64,000 nucleotides of DNA from Sphaerulina vaccinii (Eukaryota > Ascomycota > Dothideomycetes > Mycosphaerellales > Mycosphaerellaceae), in the NCBI GenBank assembly GCA_022570795.1, contig JAKUDP010000028.1, positions 1,269,236 to 1,333,235 on the forward strand. Direction: 5' to 3'. Under the pieces are notes generated by a model. The model was not told the origin of the DNA. It worked only from the letters and a program-made list of their open reading frames with translations, and did no database searches. A program made the position numbers and the translations under genes. Below are positions 42,925 to 53,389 of this stretch, piece after piece. Each line of letters begins with the position of its first letter. Positions within the stretch are counted from its first letter, which is position 1.

Positions 42925-44628
42925 ATGGCTCTACAAGACTTGCCATTTGAGCTCGTTGAGCAGATCGTGGTGTTGCTATCGCTGCATGAGATCTGTTCTT
43001 TCCGTCTTTCCAGCCGCATAATTGCCTTCAAAGCAACACAAGACCACTTCAAGACATTCTTCAGACGCAAAAGGGTGGAAATCACCGAACTCGATCTGCA
43101 AAGATTCGTTCATGCCACTGCGACTGGTGGTTTGACTTCTCTGATACAACATTTGACGCTGATTGCTCCAGTATACAACACGCTAGAGCTGGAGTCCAAG
43201 CTGCAGCACAAGACCACAACTGCGGATGTCTGGGCCGAAGATGGAACTGTGGAGGATGTGGCATACAGAGACTTGTCAGAAGATGAACTTTCGCACATGG
43301 CTGCTGATTTGCCGAAATTGAGAAGAAGACAAAATGAGCATGCCGTGTTCGTGGCATCAGAGCGCTGCGTCGAGCTGCTTGCAAATGCTCTTCGGAGTCT
43401 CGCAAGACATGAGGTAAGGAGTAGTAGGTCAAAGGCATCCCCGTTTCTTGATGTCTCGCTGAGCTTGAGCTTGCTAAGGCGACAAGCTCAAAGACAGGGC
43501 TGTTGAGACACAAATCGTACTTTTCAGAGATACTTGCTTACCTTCAACCGACTATTTTCGCAGGTCTCACTGGCATCTGTGGCTACTGAAGTGGCAGTCT
43601 ACCGACTTGACACTACCACCCCAATCCCACCACTATATGGCGGTGGCTGGAAATACATATGGGAAGCTGCAAACCATGTCTTTCACACACTTTTCCGCTC
43701 GATCGCCAGAGCGGGCTTACGAGTGGACAGACTGGACCTGTTCAACGGGAGCTCCATGCATAGGTGCAGCTTGTCTTGTGACCAATGCGCGACTGTCGAC
43801 TTCAGAGCCCCTATGTTGAAAACCTGCCTGAGCCACCTGAAAGGTCTCTCAATAAGCATTTCCGACAAAGCTATGAAGCAAAGCAGCAAAGAACCGATGT
43901 CACTGTTGGAATACTCTGAGCCCGGCGAGTGGTTCGGGCAGGACGATGTGTTTTGTTCCACCGAAGATCTGCTGCTTGAAGCTGGCAGGCCAGACAACTT
44001 CACTGGGTTTCAATTCATGCTACGAAGATGTACACAGCTAGAAGAGTTGACAATCTCTCGCTATTCGCTTGATTGGCCTACTCCTGAAGTCTCTCAAGTC
44101 CAAACCGACGGGATTTTGAAAGCTTTGCAGGAGGCAGCATTGTCTTCTGTACGCAGACTAACTCTCCAAGGCTTGGACGCCTCCGAATCCCAGGTGATGC
44201 GAATACTCTCTACTCTGCCAAGACTTGAATGTGTCTCATTCCGCTGCATCGCGTTGTTTAGCGAACCACACACGCCTCCAAGACCGGCCACATGGCATCG
44301 TATTCTCGACCATTGTACCGAGCATCTCGATGAGCTTCATCTCGACACATTGAGTGAGATGTCCAAGGAGTTGTTGTTCGAGCCACCACAAGCGATCGAG
44401 GAGGAGCACTTCGCACGTTCGAAAGCAGTCTACCACCGAGCCCATAACCAGCGCAACCAGCGTGTAGAATATGCACTTCGACCCAAGGGCTTTTACTATC
44501 CGAGGTCAGCTGCTGTGCGTGCTCGGGACCAGGGCTTCAATAATGAGTTCCGGCCACCAGGTTATGGAGGGGAAGCGATGTTGCGAAATGTTTTCCGGGG
44601 CGAGGAGATCTGGCAATTGATGCCATGA
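42925..44628 (+). CDS. F-box protein with an introner-like intron
   Basis: Two exons, 42925-43413 and 43564-44628, give 517 residues. The N-terminal F-box (ALQDLPFELVEQIVVLLSLH followed by EICSFRLSSR) is of the fungal type, and the next 30 residues (FKTFFRRKRVEITELDLQRF) match the usual segment after it. The rest has scattered leucine-rich strands (LEELTISRYSLDWP, VRRLTLQGLDASES) as in substrate-binding halves of fungal F-box proteins. It would recruit a target to an SCF ubiquitin ligase. The 150-base intron is unusually long and carries the shared introner-like 3' block. The neighbours are a MITE and another F-box gene. Confidence 0.78.
43414..43563 (+). mobile_element. Introner-like intron D (in the F-box gene)
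   Basis: This is a 150-base phase-0 intron with a gtaagg donor and ttttcgcag acceptor. It contains in-frame TGA at 43504-43506, so it must be removed for the second exon to be read. Its 3' portion (gagacacaaatcg, then cttttcagagatacttgcttacct) aligns over about 58 bases with intron A at 21775, 21 kb away in an unrelated gene. Confidence 0.6.
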
Positions 44629-45101
44629 ACGACGACGTAGGCAAGCGTTGCGATGGCACAACTGAGACGGGCCACACCTATGGCACATCCCTAATGGTTC
44701 ACACAACCTCGTTTAACGACTCCAACGCTGGAAGAAAATGGAGCCTACGTGGTCTGTATTCAGGATCAGAGATACATGAAGCAAACAAGCAATCCTTCTC
44801 CGTTTTCATACGGAAAATCTCAGGCGACTCGGATATATCGAGCAGCGTAGCTAATGCTCAAAACTGGAGGGGTGCCTACAATTCTCAAGATCTTCCTCAG
44901 AGGAGTTTCATGACACTGAACTACCTGGTACCATGGTCGCCTTTGGTTGCAGTGAGAGACCGGCCATGACCACTCCCGCCAGGCCTTAGTCAAGACGGAC
45001 AGGTGTTACTGTGTAAAGTTTGCCGACAGCTCGTGGCAAATGCCAAGCCTGACTTCGCATCCTTCCTGCTTGAACTCTGACCTTCTCCAACCTTCACCAA
45101 C
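44629..45101. promoter_or_regulatory. Spacer and upstream region of the second F-box gene
   Basis: This is 473 bases between two tandem F-box genes. The last 50 bases are a C/T-rich leader. No gene is seen. Confidence 0.35.
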
Positions 45102-46592
45102 ATGGCAACTTTCCACGATCTTTCGGCTGAGATCGTCGAACTAATATCGCAACAGCTTGACATAAGCACCTTCTGCAGACTTCGACTAGTGTCTCAAGAG
45201 GTTCGTGATCGTACACGGGTCGAATTTGAGCGACGAGTCTGTGCGAAAGGATGCTTCTTGGCACCGCATAGTCTGAGTGTCCTGCAAGACATCTGCAATG
45301 ATCCACAGCTGGTCAGGAGGTTACAGCACCTTCGAATTGGGAACCAGGTCATTCACGACGACGGACAGAGGGTTAACTACCTACTCAGCCAAGTCCAAGC
45401 CGCAGACGGTGACGAAGCACTCCTATTCGCTACACGACGACTACACGACTTCAACGAGAACTACAAAGCTCAGACTCAATTCCAGAGGGGAGACGATGTT
45501 GCCATGCTTTCTAAGATTATCAACAAGATACCTGTCCTCAAGTGTGTCGAGGTGGGTGACTTGTACTCCAGCGATCAAGGTCGATATCACTATCATGGTC
45601 TGGCAAGAGCACGTGAGGCGCTCGGGATTGACCTTTACAGCTCTGGCGGGCGGTTCAACACCGGCGATGGCTTTTCCGATGGAACAACTCATGCGTTCTT
45701 CGCAGTGATGAAAGCCCTCGCTCTGACTAGGAAGCCAATCCAGCATCTCAAGGCAGGTCGATGGAACAGTGATTGGGAACTCAATAATGAAGACTTTCTG
45801 CATGATATCGAACTCAGCAAACTACCGAGCCTCACATCAACACTGCTGGACGGTCTCCGGGCTTCTTTTCATACGTTGCAGTCGATGAACCTCGCGGTCG
45901 CTTTCGAGATTGTCTACGAATTTGATCCGGATCAACAACGGAAGAATGAGAAGTGGCTTCCCATGTTCGTTAACCTCGCAGAGAACCTGCAGCATCTTAC
46001 TATCAGTTGCGATGGCTGGTGCAGAGAGGATCATCAGCGATATCAGCATGTGCAGGAGAGTTACACGGGCATGAAGAAGTTCTTCAAGCTTGTCAAGCTG
46101 AAGCACCTGACGCACCTTACACTGCAAAATGTGGTAATCGATCCTTGCAACTTCAACAGGGAGTTTATGGCGAATCACAAACGGACGCTAGAGCACCTTG
46201 AGCTGCGCAAAGTGGCTATGTACGACACTGGCTGGGAGCAGTACTTCAAAGAATGCCAGAATGACATCATGCTCTCTGGCTGTTCTTATAAATTCTCATG
46301 GCTTGAGCAATGGCCTACTGTGCAACATCGGCAAGAATGCAGCCTTGTAGTATTCGATGACGAAGGACTAGAGTCTTGCACGAGCTGCAGCAGCAAGCTT
46401 AACGAGTCGAACGATGTCTTCGAGCCCGTGGACTGCAAACATACCAGCAAGGCATTCACATGGAGTGACCTCAGGGATAAGACAATGAGTACAAGAGATT
46501 GCTTGGAGCTCGGCAGCGTCTGGCAGAAGGGCGGCTTGATCTTACCAGAGTCTGGAGCGAGCTTCAGCACGTCTGTCACGACAGAATCATGA
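45102..46592 (+). CDS. F-box protein
   Basis: This is a single-exon protein of 496 residues. The N-terminal F-box reads ATFHDLSAEIVELISQQLDI then STFCRLRLVSQEVRDRTRVEF, and RRLQHLRIGNQ follows. The remainder contains leucine-rich segments (LQHLTISCDGW, LKHLTHLTLQNVVIDP, LEHLELRKVAMYD). It lies in the same orientation as the preceding F-box gene. The two share the domain plan but little sequence by eye, so a recent tandem duplication is not evident. It is probably a substrate adaptor of an SCF ubiquitin ligase. This is the last intact gene before the AT-rich block. Confidence 0.8.
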   Translation: MATFHDLSAEIVELISQQLDISTFCRLRLVSQEVRDRTRVEFERRVCAKGCFLAPHSLSVLQDICNDPQLVRRLQHLRIGNQVIHDDGQRVNYLLSQVQAADGDEALLFATRRLHDFNENYKAQTQFQRGDDVAMLSKIINKIPVLKCVEVGDLYSSDQGRYHYHGLARAREALGIDLYSSGGRFNTGDGFSDGTTHAFFAVMKALALTRKPIQHLKAGRWNSDWELNNEDFLHDIELSKLPSLTSTLLDGLRASFHTLQSMNLAVAFEIVYEFDPDQQRKNEKWLPMFVNLAENLQHLTISCDGWCREDHQRYQHVQESYTGMKKFFKLVKLKHLTHLTLQNVVIDPCNFNREFMANHKRTLEHLELRKVAMYDTGWEQYFKECQNDIMLSGCSYKFSWLEQWPTVQHRQECSLVVFDDEGLESCTSCSSKLNESNDVFEPVDCKHTSKAFTWSDLRDKTMSTRDCLELGSVWQKGGLILPESGASFSTSVTTES

Positions 46593-46891
46593 CTCTCGTA
46601 GCGATGGGATGCCGGACTTTGGCACCGGCGATTAACGTAGCGTTACAGGCGAAGTACTCGTACTGACTCGGACTTTAGCAATGTCGGTATCAACAATGCC
46701 AGAATCTTGGACGAATATGTCATGGCCAAAGAACCTCAATTGAGCTATCGACTACATCTGAAGAAAGTTACGCCTCCAGGACCAGTGGCATTGAACTTAT
46801 CCTTCTTGATTGTTCTGATCGAATGAGCGCAGTGCTGCGTGTGGTACAAATGTCGCATCCGCAAGTTGACATGCTCGCCAAGTGCTGCAGC
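46593..46891. other. Spacer between last gene and AT-rich block
   Basis: This is normal-composition DNA with no gene. The repeat that continues into the AT-rich block starts at about 46892. Confidence 0.35.
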
Positions 46892-48015
46892 TCTATCCAA
46901 AATGTGCTTTGCGACCCAACCTACAGTCGCAATAGAGCGTCTATGTAGGATATGTCACGACTATGCATATCTGGTCCTAGAAGGTACGGTCGCATTGGTA
47001 GGGTCGCAATAGAGTAAAAGTGTCCCAAACTGCCCCAAACTCGGGTAGATAAGAGTTCTAAGAGATACAAATATATTTTATATATATTATATTTATAGAA
47101 AGTATTATAGTTGTATATTAAATATTACTAAAAATTATTAAGTTAGTTTGGAGTTTATATATATAACTAGTAGTATAGAGGTATAAGAATATAAACCTAT
47201 ATATAAAGATACTATAAAAAGTATATATATAGAATTATATATAATAGACCTATTTATATTATAATATATACTCTATCTAAAAGTTATTTTAAGTAGTTAA
47301 AAGAGATAGTTTATATAAATATATTTAGTATAAAATAGAACTATAAAGTATATTATAGTTAAGTAGAAGAAGCTACCTACTAATAGTAGATAAAAAACTT
47401 ATTTTAGTTATAGAAATAGAGTTATATATTTATAAATAACTAGATATATTTATAAAATAGAAAAAGTTATTTAGACAAGTTGTCTATTTCGAAGTTAATA
47501 ACTAATTTTAAATTTTCTCTATACTAGTATTTAAGAAAAGTAATAGCTTTCTAACTTACCTAACTAAGCTACTATAAGTTTTTTTAATTTTATAAAAAAC
47601 TAAGCTATTTAGACTAGTAGCCTAAAATAGGAGCTTATAGAAACTATATCTACTTCTAGATTCTAAGTTTAGACTAAAATCTAGTATTATATAAAACCTA
47701 CTTAAAGTAAAAGTATAGTCTAAATAGAAAAGTAGATCTATTAGGCCTATACTATAAATATTAGGTTAGTTCTTCTAATATACTTATAGTAGCCTAGTAT
47801 TTTTATTTTTTTTTTTAACTAGAGTAGTATAAATATATATTTAATCTAGGCTATCTAGTTTATCTATAATTATAGTCTATCTATATATAGGTTCTAGTTC
47901 TTCTACTAGTAAAATAGATTCAATTAGTAGTAAAAAGGTTAGTTAGCTATTAAAAGTATACTTATTAATAGTATTAAGCTTATCTACTATATACTATAAG
48001 CTATAAATCTATATC
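46892..48015. repeat. Direct repeat 1, copy 1 (left end not RIP-mutated)
   Basis: This copy aligns with about 49400-50582 (offset 2508 at the left, 2573 at the right). The first 150 bases keep normal C and G content (for example gtcctagaaggtacggtcgc), whereas the second copy has only transitions there. From about 47045 onward both copies are equally AT-rich. No coding frame survives. Confidence 0.8.
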
Positions 48016-49399
48016 TAGATCTCTACTATAAAAAAGTAGTAGATATTATAGTAATACTTATTAATATTAAACTAGTATAGATTAGTAACTAGTTTTACTA
48101 TAATAAGCTATAGAATAGAACTATTATATCTATATAGAAGCTTTTTCTATAATATAAATAGATTTTTACTACTTTTGTTTTATACTTATAATTCTATCTA
48201 GTTATTTTTATTACTTTTTTAGGCTATCTACTCTATTACTTTTATCTATTTCTTATAAGAAAAAGTCGTACTATTTTACTATTACTTCTTTCTTTTAATA
48301 TATAAAGTAATAGATACTAGTATAATAGGCTATAATAGCTAGAGTCTAAGCTAGTTCTTTTTAAAACTTAGAAAATATATTTTAGTAATTTTTCTACTAT
48401 ACTTTTCTAACTTTTTACTTATAATAAGTAATTAGATATTATTAGAAATAATATATATTACTATAGAGAGCTATCTATACTTTATACTTTTATAGTAGAG
48501 ACCTATATTAATATATATAGCTACTAACTTCTACTATATAGTAATAGTATTTTCGAGACTAACTTTTATTTTAGAGTTTATTATAATTAAAATAAGTAGC
48601 TACTAGAATAATTAAAATAGGTTCTTAAGTAGAGGATAGATAGCTTCTAGAATTCTTTTAAACTAGTTAGTACTCTAGTTCTACTAGATAATATATAGAT
48701 AGCTATTCTAGATAGCTAAAGCTAAAATATCTATTATAATATTAATCTATATAAAAGTATACTATTCTAAATTATTTAGAAAAGCTTTTTTACTATATAT
48801 ATCTAGGTTTAGGTAGATTACCTAGAGTTAGTAGGTATATATATAGTACTATATAAATATTAATAGTACTATAATATTCTTAGTTTTATTTATAAAAAAG
48901 TCGAAAATATTTTTTAGAGTATCTATTTATATTTTATCTAGCTCTAGGTTTCTAAAGTAGGCTAGAATATTCTTATCTAGTTAGTTAGGCTAGAGTACTT
49001 TTACTAGTACTACCTCTACTTTATATATAGAGATTAGGTCTAGTTATATATTAAAATTACTATTTATAGCTTTAGTAATATACTCGACTTATATAGAAGC
49101 TTTATTAGATTATACTTTATATAGTTTAATATTTTTATTATTTATAGTACTACTAGTAGGACTTAATAGTATTATTTTCTAATATATATATATAGGTATT
49201 ATATATATTAAATTATTATAGAATTAGAGTATATAATAGAGGAGAAAGATATCTATTTAGAGTTTAATAACTATACTTAGAATATACTAGAATTCTTTTT
49301 TCTATACTAATAGAGTTAGCTCTACCTCTATTAACCTACTTCTATATAGTAAAAAGTTATTTAAACTATATTAAACTAAAGTATATAGTAGAGCTAGAT
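48016..49399. other. AT-rich RIP DNA between the repeat copies
   Basis: This is heavily mutated sequence without recognisable coding frames. It is probably the interior or remains of a transposable element, since it separates two direct repeats, but no transposase or polymerase motif can be read. Confidence 0.4.
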
Positions 49400-50582
49400 T
49401 CTATCTAAAATATATTTTATAATCTAACTTATAATTATATTAGAGTATTTATATAGAATATATTATAACTATATATATCTAGTTCTAGAAGGTATAATTA
49501 TATTAGTAGAGTTATAATAAAGTAAAAGTATTCTAAACTACTCTAAACTTAGGTAGATAAAAGTTCTAAGAAATATAAATATATTTTATATATATTATAT
49601 TTATAAAAAGTATTATAGTTATATATTAAATATTACTAAAAATTATTAAGTTAGTTTAGAGTTTATATATATAACTAGTAGTATAGAAGTATAAGAATAT
49701 AAACCTATATATAAAAATACTATAAAAAGTATATATATAGAATTATATATAGTAGACCTATTTATATTATAATATATACTCTATTTAAAAGTTACTTTAA
49801 ATAGTTAAAAAAGATAGTTTATATAAATATATTTAGTATAAAGTAGAACTATAAAGTATATTATAATTAAGTAGAAAAAGCTACTAAAAATTATTAAGTA
49901 GATATAGAGTTTAGTAGAGTAGAGTAGTTAGAAAGCTATTAAAAACTTTAATTCTAAAAACTTACTTTAGTTATAAAAATAGTAAAATATATTTATAAAT
50001 AACTAGATATATTTATAAAATAAAAAAAGTTACTTAGATAAATTATCTATTTTAAAGTTAATAACTAATTTTAAATTTTCTTTATACTAGTATTTAAAAA
50101 AAGTAATAGCTTTCTAACTTACCTAACTAAGCTACTATAAGTCCTTTTAATTTTATAAGAAACTAAGCTATCTAGACTAGTAGCTTAAAGTAGAAGCTTA
50201 GAGAGACTATATCTATTTCTAAATTCTAAGTTTAGACTAAAACCTAGTATTATATAAGACCTACTTAAAGTAAAAGTATAGTCTAAATAGAAAAGTAGGT
50301 CTATTAGGCTTATATTATAAGTATTAGGTTAGTCTTTCTAATATATTTATAGTAGCCTAGTATTTTTATTATTCTCCTCGACTAGAGTAGTATAAGTATA
50401 TATTTAATCTAGGCTATCTAGTTTGTCTATAATTATAGTCTACCTATATATAGGTTCTAGTTCTTCTACTAGTAAAATAGATTTAATTAGTAGTAAAGAG
50501 GTTAGTTAGCTATTAAAGATATACTTATTAATAGTATTAAGCTTATCTACTATATACTATAGGCTATAGATCTATACCTACT
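49400..50582. repeat. Direct repeat 1, copy 2
   Basis: This is the RIP-mutated counterpart of 46892-48015. It has about 65 extra bases, mainly near 49880-49940. Differences from copy 1 at the left end are nearly all C-to-T or G-to-A. Confidence 0.8.
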
Positions 50583-50659
50583 TATATCTATACTAGAGGA
50601 ACTAAGTTCTTCTAGTAAAAAAAAAGTAGTTTTTCTAATAGAAAATAATCTACTAATAT

Positions 50660-51780
50660 CTACTAGAAAAACTAGAGTTTATTTAATTATTATTTTAGAT
50701 TTAGAATCTTTAGATTCAAAATAGTATAATTCTTTATAAGAAGTATATATATATATACTACTATCTACTAAACTTTTACTATAGCTAAAAATTCTAAAAA
50801 AGTCGAAATTTCGAAAATTAATATTAAGCTAGATATATAACTTTTTGAAATTATTACTTTAGATTCGGATTCTATAGGGCTAAGTTAGTATAATAGAGTC
50901 TTAGAATTATTTTTAGTATACTACTCTAGCTAGATCTATATAGGATCGAAAATATCTAGAAGTCTAACTTTTAAAAATTAGTAACTTTCTAAATATTAGA
51001 CTTTTTATAGTTTTTATTTAAGATTCAGATTCCTTATAGCTAAAATAGTATAATTCTATAGCTTATATATTTTTAAAGCTCTATTATATATTTATTTACT
51101 AGACCTAGAAGTTATAGAGAAAGTAATATATCTAAAATCTATACTAGGCTAGATACTTAGAGTCTTAGAAATCTTAGGGCAAATTCGGGTTCTTTATAGT
51201 TAAAATAGTATACTTTTGTAGCTTAGGTATTTTTAAAGGTCTATTATATATTTATTTAAAACTACTTTAGATTATAAATAAATTTTAGCTTTAGAAATTA
51301 GTAACTTTCTAGATATTAGACTTTTTAAATATTTTATTTAATTCTTAGGTTCCTTAGAGCTTAAATAGTATACTTCTATTACTAACCTATTTTTAAAGCT
51401 CTATTATATATTTATTTAGAGTAGCTTTAGATTATTAAAAAATTCTAGTTTTAAAAATTAGTAACTTTTTAAGTCTTAGACTTTTTAGAAATATTATTTA
51501 ATGTTTGAGTTTCTTAGAGTCGAAATAGTATACTTTTATAGCTAACCTATTTTTAAGGCTCTATTATATAATTCTTTAGAGTAGCTTTAGATTATTAGAA
51601 AATTTTAGCTTTAAAAATTAGTAACTTTATAAATATTAGACTTTTTAGAAATATTATATAAAATCTAGGTTCTTTAGAGTTAAAAAAGTATACTTTAGGT
51701 ACTAATCTAGTATTAGAGTAGAGTTATATATTTATTTACTTAAAGTATAGTTTAAAAAATATTAGAACTTCTATAATTTA
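50660..51780. repeat. 160-bp satellite, about seven units
   Basis: The marker string attagtaacttt or its variants begins at 50817, 50978, 51298, 51458 and 51618. A second marker of the type gattc(a/g)gattc begins at about 50702, 50862, 51022, 51183, 51341, 51501 and 51661. Both give a 160-base period. Units also share atagtata and a ctattatatatttattta block. Confidence 0.75.
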
Positions 51781-52009
51781 GAATTAGAGTTCTTTCTAGA
51801 ATTAGAGTATAAGAATATAATATTTATATATTAAGATAATATATTTAGAGTTACTAAAAGTAGCTTAAAAGCTCTATTAGTATAGAAATCTAGTTAGTTT
51901 ATTAAGTTAGAGCTTTTACTAAAAGCTATATAGAAACTAACTAAATCTATATATATTTATAATACTTTATTTTACCTATTACTATCTATATATAATTAAG
52001 TATACTAGA

Positions 52010-52039
52010 AATTAGAATTAGAGTTAGAGTTAGAGTTAG
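52010..52039 (+). repeat. Possible RIP-mutated telomeric repeat
   Basis: The string ttagaattagagttagag continues for about five hexamers of the form TTAGRR. Mutating CpC but sparing CpT in the complementary CCCTAA gives exactly TTAGAG and TTAGAA. The tract is short, and similar words occur elsewhere in this AT-rich DNA, so the call is tentative. Confidence 0.35.
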
Positions 52040-53389
52040 CTTATTAGAAATAAAGCTTAGTTAAATAATAAAAATATCTATTTAAAATTAAAACTTAATT
52101 TAATTTCTATAGTTAAATAAACTAAATTTTAGAGTTAGTAGACTTAGAATAGGACTATTTCTTACTTATACTATAATAAATAGAGTAACTCTAGTATACT
52201 ATTTTAAAATAGAATAAATAGTAATAAACTAAAATATTAATAGAATCTATTATTAAAAATATATTTATATAAGTAACTATCTATATAATACTTATATAAA
52301 TAAATATATCTATAGTAGCTTAATAAAATAATTTTCTATACTATCTTTTTTTTTTAAGTATTTTATTTTCTATTTTTTCTAAATAATATTTAGAATCTTC
52401 TAAATTAATTTACTAATCTATTATAGTTAGTAAATATACTAGCTAATAAATTCTTTATACTTACTTAGATAGTATTCTTTAATATAATAGTTAAGTATAG
52501 ACTCTTTAAGTCTTACTAGAAAAGTATAAACTTCTTTATTTTCTTTATATTTATCTATTACTTTATTTAGAATTTCGATTAAATTCTTATTAGTTTTAAT
52601 ACTAATAGTAGTATAGCTAGATATAGCTATTATAGTTAGCTAAGATACTAGTATATAAGTAGTAAATAACTACTTACTTCTTTATAAATAAAGCTTTTAA
52701 TTTTTTTTTTTTAATATTTTAACTAATTTTAGACTAAAATAAATATTAGCTTAGTTTAGTTAAAGTAGTAGGTTATATTCTTACTTTAATTTAGACTTAA
52801 TAAGCTAGGGATTAGAGTAGTATTATTCTAGAGTAGAATAGAATAATACTAAACTAAATTAAACTAGAATACTAGTTAGTTTTATTTTAGAAATAAATTA
52901 TAGAATTATTTACTATTATTTAGACTTAGTAAACTAGAAAGTAGAGTATTATTACTTTATAATATAATAATATAAAGATACTCTATTACTAACTAAAGTA
53001 TTAGTTAGCTTACTATACTAAAAGTAGTTCTAGTATTACTTACTTTAATTAAAAACTAGTAGAATAGAAAGTAGAATAGTACTACTTTAGAATTATATTA
53101 TAAATTAGAAATTAAAGATTACTATAGGAAGTAAGAACTCTAGAAGAAGAGTTAAGTCTATATATATATCTATAGTCTACTATTCTAATAAATATAATAA
53201 GTCTAGTTCTAAAATAATTATTTTAACTTATTATATTAAAGTAGATATATAGTAAATATAGTAGATAACTTAGTAAGTAAAAGTAGAAAATATATTCTCT
53301 ATTTTCTTTCTTTTTAATCTAAAACTCTTAAGCTATTTTAAAGAATCTAATTATAATAACTTTTACTATTTTAAAAACTAACTACTATT

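Noticed and set aside
46892..50582. Reading direct repeat 1 as the two LTRs of a retrotransposon
   Set aside because: No primer-binding site, target duplication or polymerase motif can be read in the 1.4 kb between copies, which is also too short for a full element.
50660..51780. CRISPR-like array
   Set aside because: Units are 160 bases with no short conserved repeat and unique spacer pattern, and the genome is eukaryotic.
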